The notes under the pieces are model-generated. The model searched no databases, was not told the DNA's origin, and saw only the letters and a list, made by a program, of their open reading frames with translations. Position numbers and translations under genes: made by a program. From an uncultured Lachnospiraceae bacterium (GTDB lineage: Bacteria > Bacillota > Clostridia > Lachnospirales > Lachnospiraceae), in contig CANQSB010000002.1 in NCBI GenBank assembly GCA_947626435.1, forward strand, positions 62,001 through 126,000: DNA of 64,000 nucleotides, in the 5' to 3' direction. Positions 25,241 to 34,601 of the stretch are shown here, piece after piece. How positions within the stretch are numbered: the first letter of the stretch is position 1; each line of letters starts with the position of its first letter.

Positions 25241-26446
25241 ATGAAAAAGAAAACATTATCACTTGTGCTGGCATCTGCCATGGTAGTGTCATTGACTGCA
25301 TGCGGCGGTTCAAATGATGCGCCCGCGACTGATACGCCGGCCAACACAGAAACCACACCCGCTACGGAAGCAGCGGCAGACACTCAGACGGAGGCTCAGA
25401 CACAGGAAGCTTCCACAGAGGCGGCAGCAGAGTCTGAAGTCACAGTTGAGGGCAAGATTGCTCTTGTCACAGATGTAGGCACTATTGATGACGAGTCTTT
25501 CAACCAGGCTACATGGGAAGGCGTACAGCAGTATGGCGATGCTCATGGCATTGAGTACACATACTATCAGCCTACAGAGGACAGCACAGAGGAGAGAATC
25601 AATCAGATAGACCTTGCCGTAAGCGAGGGCGCTACTGTAGTAGTGCTTCCGGGCTACTTATTCGGCGAGACGCTTTCAGAGGTTCAGACGACATATCCCG
25701 ATGTAAACTTCATCGCGGTTGACGTTTCTGAGGGCGACATGACAGCGCCTATCGAGCCTAACGCTTATGCCTGCACATTCAGCGAGGAGCAGGCAGGCTA
25801 CCTTGCAGGATATGCCGCAGTTAAGGACGGCTACACAAAGCTTGGATTCCTCGGCGGTATGGCAGTGCCCGCAGTTATCAGGTACGGCTACGGCTATGTA
25901 CAGGGCATCAATGACGCGGCTCAGGAGCTTGGCGTAGAGGTAGAGGTTAAATACACATACGGCGGACAGTTCTACGGCGACGCTAACATCACGGCTAAGA
26001 TGGAGAGCTGGTATGCGGATGGCACAGAGATTGTATTTGCATGCGGCGGCGGTATCTATACATCAGCTATGGAAGCAGCGCTCAACTACGACGGCATGAT
26101 TATCGGCGTAGACGTTGACCAGCATTCAGTAGGCGAGGGCAATGCTTACAATCCAGTGCTTACATCAGCTATGAAGGGACTTACTTCTACTGTAGTGGAC
26201 AAGCTTGACGCTTGCTTTACAGGCAACTGGTCATCTATCGGCGGACAGATTCAGAATCTTGGTCTTGCGGACGGCGATTATATCGGACTTCCTACAGACG
26301 GCGATTCATGGGCATTCAAGACATTTACAAAGGACGAGTACAATACGCTTCTTGACGGCATCAAGGACGGTAGCATCGCGATTTCAAACGATACTGAGAA
26401 CCAGCCCGAGGTCGGCGAAGGCGTGACGGTAAGCTACATTGACTAA
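25241..26446 (+). CDS. BMP-family ABC transporter substrate-binding lipoprotein
   Basis: This 401-residue protein has a lipoprotein signal (lipobox LTAC, cysteine near residue 21), then a Thr/Ala/Glu-rich linker to ~70 and a BMP/PnrA-like periplasmic-binding fold (ALVTDVGTIDDESFNQ, GYLFGETL, LGFLGGMAVPAVIRYGYGY, GGGIYTSAMEAAL, GVDVDQ). BMP-family proteins bind purine nucleosides. AGGAGGAG precedes the ATG. The three downstream genes supply the ATPase and two permeases. A partial terminator at 26494 would give this protein excess over the membrane subunits. Confidence 0.93.
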   Translation: MKKKTLSLVLASAMVVSLTACGGSNDAPATDTPANTETTPATEAAADTQTEAQTQEASTEAAAESEVTVEGKIALVTDVGTIDDESFNQATWEGVQQYGDAHGIEYTYYQPTEDSTEERINQIDLAVSEGATVVVLPGYLFGETLSEVQTTYPDVNFIAVDVSEGDMTAPIEPNAYACTFSEEQAGYLAGYAAVKDGYTKLGFLGGMAVPAVIRYGYGYVQGINDAAQELGVEVEVKYTYGGQFYGDANITAKMESWYADGTEIVFACGGGIYTSAMEAALNYDGMIIGVDVDQHSVGEGNAYNPVLTSAMKGLTSTVVDKLDACFTGNWSSIGGQIQNLGLADGDYIGLPTDGDSWAFKTFTKDEYNTLLDGIKDGSIAISNDTENQPEVGEGVTVSYID

Positions 26447-26493
26447 TCAAATCAAAAACATAAGGGAATCATAGAAGTTATGATGAAATGGAT

Positions 26494-26527
26494 AAGGGGA
26501 AGGGTTCTGAATGCCTTTCCCCTTTTT
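26494..26527 (+). terminator. Intergenic hairpin/terminator between binding protein and ATPase genes
   Basis: AAGGGGAAGGG pairs imperfectly with CCTTTCCCCTT and is followed by a T run. It lies in the 119-bp gap before the ATPase gene and probably acts as a partial terminator or 3'-end stabiliser that raises binding-protein mRNA. Confidence 0.7.
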
Positions 26528-26565
26528 CTAAACATGCGCATAGTCAGCGCGGAAAAGAGGCAGGG

Positions 26566-28098
26566 ATGGGAAATAGCGAGTACATTATTGAGATGTTGAA
26601 CATCACAAAGGAATTTCCGGGAATCAAGGCTAATGATAATGTTACCTTACAACTGAAAAAAGGGGAGATTCACGCCTTGCTCGGCGAAAACGGGGCGGGC
26701 AAATCTACGCTTATGAGTATTCTTTTCGGACTTTATCAGCCGACGAGCGGCATCATAAAAAAGAACGGAAAGGAAGTAAAAATTAACAATCCAAACGATG
26801 CGAACGCATTGAATATCGGCATGGTGCACCAGCATTTCAAGCTGGTGGAATGTTTTTCCGTGTTAGATAACATTATCCTTGGCATTGAACCTACCAAGGG
26901 GCTGTTTTTGAGCAAAAAGGGCGCGCGCGAAAAGGTGACGGCGCTCAGCGATAAATACGGCTTGAAGGTCAATCCCGACGCTCTGGTTTCGGATATCACG
27001 GTAGGCATGCAGCAGCGCACGGAGATTTTGAAGATGCTCTACCGCGACAACGAAATCCTTATTTTTGACGAGCCTACGGCGGTGCTTACGCCGCAGGAGA
27101 TTGACGAGCTTATGAAGATAATGAAGAACCTTGCAAACGAGGGAAAATCAATTCTTTTCATCACGCACAAGCTCAACGAGATTATGGCAATTTCCGACCG
27201 CTGCACTATACTCAGAAAGGGAAAGTGCATAGGCACGGTAAACATAAAGGACACTACCAAGGAGGAGCTCTCCCGAATGATGGTGGGGCGCAACGTAAGC
27301 TTCAAGGTTGACAAAAAGCCCGCCAATGTAAAGGAAACGGTCTTGAAGGTAGAAAACATGACAGTGCCGAGCAAGGTACATAAAAATAACGCTGTGAAAA
27401 ACGTGTCGTTTGAGGTGCATAGGGGCGAGATTGTATGTATCGCGGGCATTGACGGCAACGGTCAGACAGAGCTTGTCCACGCGCTCACGGGGCTTGAAAA
27501 AATCAGCTCAGGAGCGGTCTGGTTTGACGGCGCGGATATTTCCAAGGCAAGCATCAGGGAACGTTCAAAGAGCGGCATGAGCCATATCCCCGAGGACAGG
27601 CATAAGCATGGGCTGGTGCTTGACTATACGCTTGAACAGAATATGGTGCTGCAGCGATACTGGGAGAGTGATTTCCAGAAAGCGGGCTTTATAAAGCAGG
27701 GCGCGGTAAGGGAGTATGCGGAAAGGCTTATCGAGCAGTACGACGTGAGGAGCGGTCAGGGACCTGTGACTATAGCGCGCAGCATGTCGGGCGGCAACCA
27801 GCAGAAGGCGATAATTGCGCGTGAGATAGACAAAAACCCAGATTTGCTTGTGGCAGTGCAGCCGACAAGAGGGCTTGACGTCGGCGCGATTGAGTATATC
27901 CATAAACAGCTTGTAGCGCAGCGCGACAAGGGAAAGGCGGTGCTGCTTGTGTCGCTGGAGCTTGACGAGGTAATGGACGTATCGGACAGGATACTGGTAA
28001 TGTACGAGGGCGAGCTTGTGGGCGAGCTTGATCCTGAAAAGACAACAGTTGAGGAACTTGGTCTTTATATGGCAGGCGCTAAGAGAACTACAGCGTAA
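26566..28098 (+). CDS. Nucleoside ABC transporter ATP-binding protein (YufO-like)
   Basis: The 510-residue protein holds two fused ABC ATPase domains. Domain 1: Walker A GENGAGKST, Q-loop MVHQHF, signature ITVGMQQR and FDEPTAVLT. Domain 2: a degenerate Walker A GIDGNGQTE, signature MSGGNQQK and Walker B LLVAVQPTRGLD. This tandem with one degenerate site is typical of the sugar/nucleoside CUT2-like class. ATG 26566 follows AAGAGGCAGGG; a longer in-frame reading from 26488 crosses the terminator hairpin and is rejected. Confidence 0.93.
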   Translation: MGNSEYIIEMLNITKEFPGIKANDNVTLQLKKGEIHALLGENGAGKSTLMSILFGLYQPTSGIIKKNGKEVKINNPNDANALNIGMVHQHFKLVECFSVLDNIILGIEPTKGLFLSKKGAREKVTALSDKYGLKVNPDALVSDITVGMQQRTEILKMLYRDNEILIFDEPTAVLTPQEIDELMKIMKNLANEGKSILFITHKLNEIMAISDRCTILRKGKCIGTVNIKDTTKEELSRMMVGRNVSFKVDKKPANVKETVLKVENMTVPSKVHKNNAVKNVSFEVHRGEIVCIAGIDGNGQTELVHALTGLEKISSGAVWFDGADISKASIRERSKSGMSHIPEDRHKHGLVLDYTLEQNMVLQRYWESDFQKAGFIKQGAVREYAERLIEQYDVRSGQGPVTIARSMSGGNQQKAIIAREIDKNPDLLVAVQPTRGLDVGAIEYIHKQLVAQRDKGKAVLLVSLELDEVMDVSDRILVMYEGELVGELDPEKTTVEELGLYMAGAKRTTA

Positions 28099-28114
28099 AA
28101 ACAGGGGGTAAGGT

Positions 28115-29266
28115 ATGAAAAATAAAAAGAGCAGATTAAATCTTTCGTCGGGCGTTACGTCTGTGGCGGCATCGCTTATCTGTATAGTAATCGGGCTTTT
28201 GGTGGGGCTTGTGATTTTGTACGGGATAAACAGCGAAAATGCGCTTGACGGTTTCAGCCGTATCATAAAGGGCGGCTTTTACCTTATGCCAAAGGGAATA
28301 GGCACTGTGCTTTCGCAGACGGCGCCGCTTATTATGACGGGGCTTTCCGTGGCGTTTGCGTTTAAGACGGGTTTGTTTAATATCGGCGCGGCGGGGCAGT
28401 ATACGCTGGGCGCGCTTGGAGCCCTGTATTTTGCGCTTGTGCTTCATATGCCATGGTATGTGTGCCTTCTGGCGGCTATGCTGTTTGGCGCGGTCTGGGG
28501 AGCGATTCCAGGCATTTTCAAGGCGTATTTCAATGTAAATGAGGTTATCACGGCTATTATGTTCAACTGGATTGGGCTGTATGCCGTAAACGAGATAATT
28601 TACAGAGGCGCGCTGGGAAATATGTACGATTTAAAGACGACAAAGACTTACAGCCTGAGGAACGTATCGCCGCAGTCAGTTATCCCCGACCTTGGCATGA
28701 ACCAGCTTTTTAAGACGAAATCGACTACGATTGCGATATTCATAGCGATAGCGGCGGCGATAATCATTTATGTTATCATAAATAAAACGACATTTGGATA
28801 TGAGCTCAAAGCGTGCGGCCACAACAAAGAGGCGGCGAGGTACGCGGGCATAAACGAAAAGCGAAATATCGTGCTTTCGATGACTATTGCGGGCGCGCTT
28901 TCGGGGATAGGCGCGGGGCTTTATTATCTGTCAGGCGTGGCGGAGTGGAATCCGCAGGTAAGTACGGCGCTGCCTGCGATGGGCTTTAACGGCATACCTG
29001 TCGCGCTGCTTGCACTCAGCAATCCGATCGGCGTTATATTTGCGGCGCTTTTTGTATCGCACATCACTGTGGGGGGCGGGTATCTGCCGACGAAATATTT
29101 CCAGCCTGAGATTGCAGATGTGATTATAGCCGTAATCATTTATCTGTGTGCGTTTGTAATGCTCTTTAAGGGCGTGGTAGTAAACGCGGTATCGGGCAGG
29201 AAAAAGAAAAAGGCTGAAAATGACCCGACGGACAATGGCGCGGACGGAAAGGAGGCTGATGCATAA
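28115..29266 (+). CDS. Nucleoside ABC transporter permease (YufP-like)
   Basis: The 383-residue membrane protein has about 9-10 hydrophobic segments and belongs to the branched-chain/ribose-type permease family (BPD_transp_2). It contains FKTGLFNIGAAGQYTLGA and NEVITAIMFNWIGLYAVN, then ELKACGHNKEAARYAGI, the coupling-loop region. AGGGGGTAAGGT precedes the ATG and it overlaps the next permease start by 1 bp. It forms the inner-membrane channel with the following gene. Confidence 0.93.
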   Translation: MKNKKSRLNLSSGVTSVAASLICIVIGLLVGLVILYGINSENALDGFSRIIKGGFYLMPKGIGTVLSQTAPLIMTGLSVAFAFKTGLFNIGAAGQYTLGALGALYFALVLHMPWYVCLLAAMLFGAVWGAIPGIFKAYFNVNEVITAIMFNWIGLYAVNEIIYRGALGNMYDLKTTKTYSLRNVSPQSVIPDLGMNQLFKTKSTTIAIFIAIAAAIIIYVIINKTTFGYELKACGHNKEAARYAGINEKRNIVLSMTIAGALSGIGAGLYYLSGVAEWNPQVSTALPAMGFNGIPVALLALSNPIGVIFAALFVSHITVGGGYLPTKYFQPEIADVIIAVIIYLCAFVMLFKGVVVNAVSGRKKKKAENDPTDNGADGKEADA

Positions 29267-30204
29267 TGTTTTTGCTTCTTAAATATACATTGCTCTATGC
29301 TGTGGTTTTGATGCTTGTAGCGCTTGGCGGCATGTTTTCGGAGCGCAGCGGCGTTATCAACATTGCGCTTGAGGGCATTATGGCGATAGGCGGGCTTGCG
29401 GGAATTATCGTGCTGGTGCTGTTTGGCGGGAAAATGCCTGCGGCGGCGCTTGTGCTTGTGTCGATACTTGCAAGCGCGATAGCGGGAGTGCTTTATTCGC
29501 TGCTGCTTGGCTTTTCGGCGATAACATTAAAGGCGGATCAGACAATCGGCGGCACGGCGCTTAATATGCTTGCTACGGCGGCGGCTGTGGTTATTGTCAA
29601 GGCGTACAACAACGCGGCGGCAGGAGGCAACGGCTCGGCGTCGTCAAAGCTTTCGTATTCCAATACGGAGTTTATCTTCAATGCGGGACCGCTGACTTAT
29701 AATATTTTCCTGATTATCGGCGTTATATTGCTGATTGTTGCGTATGTGTTTTTGTACAAGACTAAGTACGGGCTGCGCCTGCGCTCGTGCGGCGAGCATC
29801 CGCAGGCGGCGGACTCTGTGGGCATAAATGTTTACAAATGGCGCTATGCGGGCGTGATGATTTCGGGATTTTTGGGAGGACTTGGCGGGTTTGCTTATAT
29901 AGTGCCGTCGGTGTCTACTTGGAATTTCGAGGTGGGCGTTACTGGATTTGGTTTCCTTGCGCTTGCCGTTATGATTTTCGGTCAGTGGAAGCCCTTTAGA
30001 ATCGCGGGGGCGGCGGTGTTCTTTGCTATTTTCAAGTCGCTTGCAAATATCGCTGACGCGACGTTTTTGTCAAACCTGCATTTGTCGAAAAATATTTATG
30101 ATATGATGCCGTTTATCGCTTCGATGATAATTTTGGCGTTTACGTCGAAAAACTCACAGGCGCCGAAGGCGGAAGGTATTCCGTATGATAAAGGGGCAAG
30201 GTAG
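29266..30204 (+). CDS. Nucleoside ABC transporter permease (YufQ-like)
   Basis: The 312-residue membrane protein is the second permease of the BMP-type importer. It contains FSERSGVINIALEGIMAIGG, ADQTIGGTALNMLATA, LRLRSCGEHPQAADSVGI (coupling region) and FGQWKPFRIAGAA. It begins in the ATAATG overlap with the upstream permease. The operon ends with a strong terminator 23 bp later. Substrate is most likely purine nucleosides by family; sugar import is the alternative. Confidence 0.93.
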   Translation: MFLLLKYTLLYAVVLMLVALGGMFSERSGVINIALEGIMAIGGLAGIIVLVLFGGKMPAAALVLVSILASAIAGVLYSLLLGFSAITLKADQTIGGTALNMLATAAAVVIVKAYNNAAAGGNGSASSKLSYSNTEFIFNAGPLTYNIFLIIGVILLIVAYVFLYKTKYGLRLRSCGEHPQAADSVGINVYKWRYAGVMISGFLGGLGGFAYIVPSVSTWNFEVGVTGFGFLALAVMIFGQWKPFRIAGAAVFFAIFKSLANIADATFLSNLHLSKNIYDMMPFIASMIILAFTSKNSQAPKAEGIPYDKGAR

Positions 30205-30226
30205 AGCGGCTGATGTCGTGATGTAT

Positions 30227-30262
30227 AAGCTCTGTATATGATGAATATACAGGGCTTTTCTT
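30227..30262 (+). terminator. Intrinsic terminator after the nucleoside ABC operon
   Basis: AAGCTCTGTATAT pairs with ATATACAGGGCTT (one G-T pair) across a 6-base loop, followed by TTCTTTT. Confidence 0.85.
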
Positions 30263-30279
30263 TTATCTTACACATTTAA

Positions 30280-30297
30280 TCTTCATCAAATCTTCAT
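30280..30297 (+). promoter_or_regulatory. Direct repeats TCTTCAT, candidate response-regulator site
   Basis: TCTTCAT at 30280-30286 and 30291-30297 are spaced 11 bp, one helical turn, upstream of a TATAAA (30331-30336) that lacks a good -35. OmpR-type regulators of lantibiotic systems bind short direct repeats with this phasing, so the adjacent response regulator is the likely binder. Confidence 0.5.
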
Positions 30298-30366
30298 TTT
30301 TCCCTGCTATTCTTTTCCCATAAGGCAATTTATAAAAGCGTTTGCAGCGCGGAAATGAGGGAAAAT

Positions 30367-31080
30367 ATGGAAATGTTGCTACAAACCAAGGAACTTTGCA
30401 AGGCTTTCGGGAAACAAAAGGCAGTTGACAATGTTTCATTGAATGTACCAAAGGGAAAAATCTACGGGCTTCTTGGTCCGAACGGAGCGGGGAAATCCAC
30501 AATATTGAAAATGATTACGGGAATTTTAAAACCGACATCAGGAGAAATCTACTTCGACAAACGACCATGGGACAGGGCGGCATTGTCTGAAATCGGGGCA
30601 TTGATTGAAAGTCCGCCAATCTATGAAAATTTGTCCGCGAGGGAAAACCTAAAGGTTCGGTCATTGCTGATTGGCGCGGATAAAAAAAGAATTGATGAGG
30701 TATTGCATACTGTAGCTTTGGAAAATACAGGAAAGAAGAAGGCTGGGAGGTTTTCATTGGGAATGAAGCAGCGGCTTGGCATTGCAATGGCGCTGCTGGG
30801 CGAGCCAAGGCTCTTGATACTGGACGAGCCTATGAATGGGCTGGATCCGATAGGAATAGATGAGCTTCGCAGGCTGATACGCTCATTTTCGGCTCAAGGG
30901 ATTACGGTCATACTTTCGAGCCATATTCTTTCGGAGGTTCAACTGCTTGCGGATTATACAGGAATTATTTCAGGCGGTGTCCTTGGGTATGAGGGGGCGC
31001 TGGAGCATGGGGAAAATCTGGAGGAGCTGTTTATGAAAGTCGTCAGAGAAAGCGAAGGGGGCGGTAAGAACTATGTTTAA
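30367..31080 (+). CDS. Lantibiotic-protection ABC transporter ATP-binding subunit (NisF/MutF type)
   Basis: The 237-residue ATPase has Walker A GLLGPNGAGKST, Q-loop region IGALIESPPIYENLSARENL, signature FSLGMKQRLGIAMALLG and Walker B LLILDEPMNGLDPIGI followed by SSHILSEVQ. The ESPPIYENL-SARENL segment is typical of the bacitracin/gallidermin protection subfamily that expels cell-wall-targeting peptides from the membrane. ATG 30367 follows GAGGGA; the upstream in-frame ATG at 30355 overlaps it. It overlaps the next permease by 8 bp. Confidence 0.92.
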   Translation: MEMLLQTKELCKAFGKQKAVDNVSLNVPKGKIYGLLGPNGAGKSTILKMITGILKPTSGEIYFDKRPWDRAALSEIGALIESPPIYENLSARENLKVRSLLIGADKKRIDEVLHTVALENTGKKKAGRFSLGMKQRLGIAMALLGEPRLLILDEPMNGLDPIGIDELRRLIRSFSAQGITVILSSHILSEVQLLADYTGIISGGVLGYEGALEHGENLEELFMKVVRESEGGGKNYV

Positions 31081-31804
31081 TATTGTAAAAGCAGAATATA
31101 TGAAAACAGGGAGGTCGATGGGGCGCGCGTTTGTATTGGCGTTTCCGTTAATTACATTTGTATTGGCATTTGTACTGACTATGGGAATGGCAAACGCATA
31201 TGCGGAAAGCGTGTGGAACTGGTGGTATACGCTGCTGCTGCCTGTAATGCTGGCGGTTGTCTGCTATATTTCCATGGCGGGAGAGAGGAAAACAGGGTAT
31301 TATAATCTGGTGACGCTTCCGATTGGAAAAAGGAAACTGATGATGGGCAAAATCATTTATATGGGGTGTACGGTTTTGGTGTCAAATGCTGTTATATTTG
31401 CAGGCGCCGCGTTGGGCGGAGTTTTATTGACTACAAGCGTTCCGCAGGGCGGAGCGGCGGCTGCGGTATTGGCGCTTACGGCTGTGCAGCTGTGGGAGAT
31501 ACCGTTGTTTTTGTTTTTGAGCATACGCTTTAGAATAGCTGCAGAATTACTGGTATGTCTGTTTCTGACGGTTGGCGGTACGATTGCCGCTCAGACGGGG
31601 AAATGGTATTTTTTTGCTTCGGCGGTTCCTATGCGGATTTTGTGTCCGCTGCTTCATATACTGCCAAACGGTATCAGAGCGGAGGCAGGAAGTCCGCTTT
31701 TGGATATGGGAGTAATCCCTGTAGGCATATGCCTGTCTGCCGTATGGTTTATCCTTGCGACGCTTTTGTTTTTAAATTGGTTTGATAACAGAGAGGGAAA
31801 ATAG
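31073..31804 (+). CDS. Lantibiotic-immunity ABC permease (MutE/EpiE type)
   Basis: The 243-residue protein has six hydrophobic segments. It starts FNIVKAEYMKTGRSMGRAF and has SVWNWWYTLLLPVMLAVVCY, a layout shared by MutE/EpiE immunity permeases. It overlaps the ATPase gene by 8 bp and sits 2 bp before its partner permease. Together these three form an F-E-G type exporter conferring resistance to lanthionine peptides or bacitracin-like agents. Confidence 0.88.
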   Translation: MFNIVKAEYMKTGRSMGRAFVLAFPLITFVLAFVLTMGMANAYAESVWNWWYTLLLPVMLAVVCYISMAGERKTGYYNLVTLPIGKRKLMMGKIIYMGCTVLVSNAVIFAGAALGGVLLTTSVPQGGAAAAVLALTAVQLWEIPLFLFLSIRFRIAAELLVCLFLTVGGTIAAQTGKWYFFASAVPMRILCPLLHILPNGIRAEAGSPLLDMGVIPVGICLSAVWFILATLLFLNWFDNREGK

Positions 31805-31806
31805 AA

Positions 31807-32550
31807 ATGTTTATAAGAAATCTTTATGCGGATTTGCTTAAACTTGAAGGACTTCCTATAGTATATGCGCACATTATAATTCCGCTTGTAACGAGCGGGT
31901 GTTTTTTGGCATACTATGCCTTTTCGGGCTGGAGCGTGAATGAAAAGCTAATTGGCTTTTTCCAGACAGTCGGAGCGGGCTTTCCCGCCTTGATTGGGAT
32001 ATTTACGGCAAGCGTAACGGAACAGGAGCAGAATGCGGGCGCGTGTCAAAATATGCTCGCTCTCCCACGGAAAATGTCGGCTTTTTTGTCTAAGCTGGTG
32101 CTTTTACTTATATTAAGCCTGCTTTCAGTCGCATTGACAACAGCGGTATTTTGGTTTGGTTTTTGTAAAATACAAGGCGGCAGCCCGATTAGCGCAGCAG
32201 CATACATAAATACGGCGTTTATAATGTGGTGCAGCAGTATTCCGCTTTATATATGGCAGATGCTTCTGGCTTTCCGATTTGGGAAAGGGGTGTCGGTTGG
32301 AGCGGGAATTATTTTTGGGCTTGTAAGCGCGCTGATGCTTACAAATTTGGGAAAGCTTGTCTGGAAATACCTGCCTGCTTCGTGGACAGGCAGAATACCG
32401 TATACTTATCTGCGTATTTTGATGGGAGAATATAAAGCGGCAGATGAAATGAGTGCTGTAATGCCGATAGCTGTTGCGTTTACAGCGCTTAGTATGGTAT
32501 ATTATTTATTTCGGACGGCTTATTGGGAAGAAAGCAAAGCCTTGGAATAA
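31807..32550 (+). CDS. Lantibiotic-immunity ABC permease (MutG type)
   Basis: The 247-residue membrane protein has six hydrophobic segments and is the second immunity permease (NisG/MutG-like). It contains LYADLLKLEGLPIVYAHIII, then the EQEQNAGACQNMLALPRK loop and LLILSLLSVALTTAVFWFG. It starts 2 bp after the E-type permease and is followed 18 bp later by the response regulator, so the transporter and its regulators form one operon. Confidence 0.87.
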   Translation: MFIRNLYADLLKLEGLPIVYAHIIIPLVTSGCFLAYYAFSGWSVNEKLIGFFQTVGAGFPALIGIFTASVTEQEQNAGACQNMLALPRKMSAFLSKLVLLLILSLLSVALTTAVFWFGFCKIQGGSPISAAAYINTAFIMWCSSIPLYIWQMLLAFRFGKGVSVGAGIIFGLVSALMLTNLGKLVWKYLPASWTGRIPYTYLRILMGEYKAADEMSAVMPIAVAFTALSMVYYLFRTAYWEESKALE

Positions 32551-32568
32551 GGAGAAATGAGAGGAAAT

Positions 32569-33231
32569 ATGGCAAGGATTTTGGCAGTTGATGATGATAC
32601 GGCGATTCTTGAGATGGTAGAGGCAATTTTGGGCAAGGATGGTCACTTTGTTACAAAAGCATGCGGCATGCATGAAATAGATATGGAGAAGCTTAATGCT
32701 TATGATTTGATTTTGCTGGATATCATGATGCCTGAAACAGACGGATTTGCATTATGTTCAAAAATCAGGAGGCTTGTTGACTGTCCTGTTTTGTTTCTCA
32801 CTGCAAAAACGGAAGAAAGCAGTCTGGTAAAGGGATTGGCATTGGGGGCTGATGATTATATCTGCAAGCCGTTTGGCGTTATGGAGCTGCGGGCGAGAAT
32901 ATCCGCGCACCTTAGGCGTGAGCGTCGGGAACATTCCGTTAAAATGGCTGTCGGGGGCGTCTGTTTCCATTTATCATCAAAACAGGCTGTGATAGATGAT
33001 AAGGAAATACCGCTTACAAGGGCTGAATATGAAATCTGCGAGTTTCTTGCAAGAAATCGCGGACAGGTATTTTCAAAGGAGCAGATTTTGGAGAAGGTAT
33101 TTGGATTTGACAGCGAGAGCAACGACAGCACAATCACAACCCACATAAAAAATATAAGGATGAAGTTTTCAGGCTTTAACTGTATGCCGATAAAAACAGT
33201 CTGGGGGATTGGGTACAAATGGGAAGAATAA
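32569..33231 (+). CDS. OmpR-family response regulator (NisR/SpaR-like)
   Basis: This 220-residue protein has a receiver domain with AVDDD (acidic pocket), phospho-acceptor Asp in LILLDIMMPETDG, LTAKTEE and KPFGVMELRARI, then a winged-helix DNA-binding domain with LTRAEYEICEFLARNRGQVF and TITTHIKNIRMKF. It is the output partner of the kinase whose start overlaps its last 13 bases. ATG 32569 follows AGAGGAAA. It likely controls this immunity operon through the direct repeats at 30280. Confidence 0.93.
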   Translation: MARILAVDDDTAILEMVEAILGKDGHFVTKACGMHEIDMEKLNAYDLILLDIMMPETDGFALCSKIRRLVDCPVLFLTAKTEESSLVKGLALGADDYICKPFGVMELRARISAHLRRERREHSVKMAVGGVCFHLSSKQAVIDDKEIPLTRAEYEICEFLARNRGQVFSKEQILEKVFGFDSESNDSTITTHIKNIRMKFSGFNCMPIKTVWGIGYKWEE

Positions 33232-34601
33232 AAAAGAAGGGTAACACTTCGCTGGGCGGGATTTTTTTTAGATATGTTATGGGTATGCTTTGCGCGCTGG
33301 CAGCCTTGGGAGCGGGCACGATTATTTTATTTAATATCCTTGTGAATACAGGCAGTATATATCCTGCCAATTACGCGGAAAAAAAGATTAATGAAGCCTA
33401 TGATGCACTTCAAAGCGCGGTTGAAGTGACACAGGACATTATACCGCCGCTTTGTTATTATGCTGTGTTTTCTGAGGGCGGGGCTATGCTTAGCGGAAAT
33501 ATGCCAACGGATTCTATCGAAGCCGCAAGGAATGCCGCTAATCATAAGGCTGTGTCAGGCGTTGGATTTTATAAGGTGGTTCCGCGTTCGGACGGATGCA
33601 TTGTGCTGCGATACGGTCTGACGCCGCAGTATCAGTCCGCGTTTTTAAGAGAGCATTTCATAGAGCCGCAGAATTTGATGACATTTGCCGTAGTGTTGGG
33701 CGGGATAACGATTATTTTGTTTTCATCGGTGTATTTTGGCAAAAAAATAAAGCGGAAAATCAAGCCGATAATGACTGCGGCGGGGGAAATTAAAAACCAA
33801 AATCTTGAGTATGAGGTATCATATTGCGGCGTGAGGGAGATTGACGACTGTTTGAAATCAATAGATGAGATGAGAAATGCCCTAAAGCTTTCCCTTGAAT
33901 GTCAATGGAAGACTGAGCAGGAAAAAAGCAGGCAGATGTCCGCATTGGCGCATGACATAAAGACGCCGTTGAGCGTCGTGAGGGGAAATGCGGAGCTCCT
34001 TTATGAGACAGAGCTGACCGAGGAGCAGAAAAAATATGCCGATTATATATCAGGCAGCGCATATCAGATACTAAGCTATGTGCAGACCTTGATAGAAATG
34101 ACAAGGTCGTCATTTGGATATCAATACAATTTTGAGAAAATAAGGACAAGCGTTCTGCTTGGCGACATAAAAAATCAGGCTTTGGGATTGGCGGAGGTTT
34201 GCCATATCAGGATTAACTGGAAAGAGCAGTATGTCAGCGAAACGATGAGCGTGGCTTATGAACAGGTGGTGAGGGCTGTTATGAATGTTGTAAAAAATGC
34301 GGCGGAGCATACGGCGCAAGGAGGATTAGTGAGCGTTTATATTGTGGAGCAAGGGCAGGAGATGGTGTTTACGGTGGAAGATGCGGGCAGCGGATTCACA
34401 AAGGAAGCGCTGCTGCATGGAACGGAACAGTTTTTTATGGATGATGAAAGCAGAGGCGGCGGTCATTACGGTATTGGTCTGTTTTTTGCCAAGACGACAG
34501 CGAAAAGGCATGGAGGCCGGATACGGCTTTCAAATTCAGAGGAGACAAATGGGGCAAAGGTGGAGATTTGCTTTCGGATTGATGGGGAGTGTGCTATTTA
34601 G
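33219..34601 (+). CDS. Sensor histidine kinase of the immunity two-component system
   Basis: The 460-residue protein has two membrane segments (about residues 14-38 and 148-170) enclosing a ~110-residue extracellular sensor. The catalytic core has the H box ALAHDIKTPLSVVRGNAELL with the phospho-His, N box NVVKNAAEHT, G1 VEDAGSGF and G2 GGGHYGIGLFFAKTTAKRHGG-like segments. A HAMP-like linker lies between. The extracellular domain is medium-sized, so it may sense a peptide directly. It overlaps the response regulator gene by 13 bp and the convergent small gene by 8 bp. Confidence 0.92.
   Translation: MGRIKKKGNTSLGGIFFRYVMGMLCALAALGAGTIILFNILVNTGSIYPANYAEKKINEAYDALQSAVEVTQDIIPPLCYYAVFSEGGAMLSGNMPTDSIEAARNAANHKAVSGVGFYKVVPRSDGCIVLRYGLTPQYQSAFLREHFIEPQNLMTFAVVLGGITIILFSSVYFGKKIKRKIKPIMTAAGEIKNQNLEYEVSYCGVREIDDCLKSIDEMRNALKLSLECQWKTEQEKSRQMSALAHDIKTPLSVVRGNAELLYETELTEEQKKYADYISGSAYQILSYVQTLIEMTRSSFGYQYNFEKIRTSVLLGDIKNQALGLAEVCHIRINWKEQYVSETMSVAYEQVVRAVMNVVKNAAEHTAQGGLVSVYIVEQGQEMVFTVEDAGSGFTKEALLHGTEQFFMDDESRGGGHYGIGLFFAKTTAKRHGGRIRLSNSEETNGAKVEICFRIDGECAI

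Noticed and set aside
27565-28266. Minus-strand frame of 233 codons opposite the nucleoside ABC ATPase
   Set aside because: It overlaps clear ABC motifs on the plus strand, has no start context and an unlikely amino-acid mix; shadow of the real gene.
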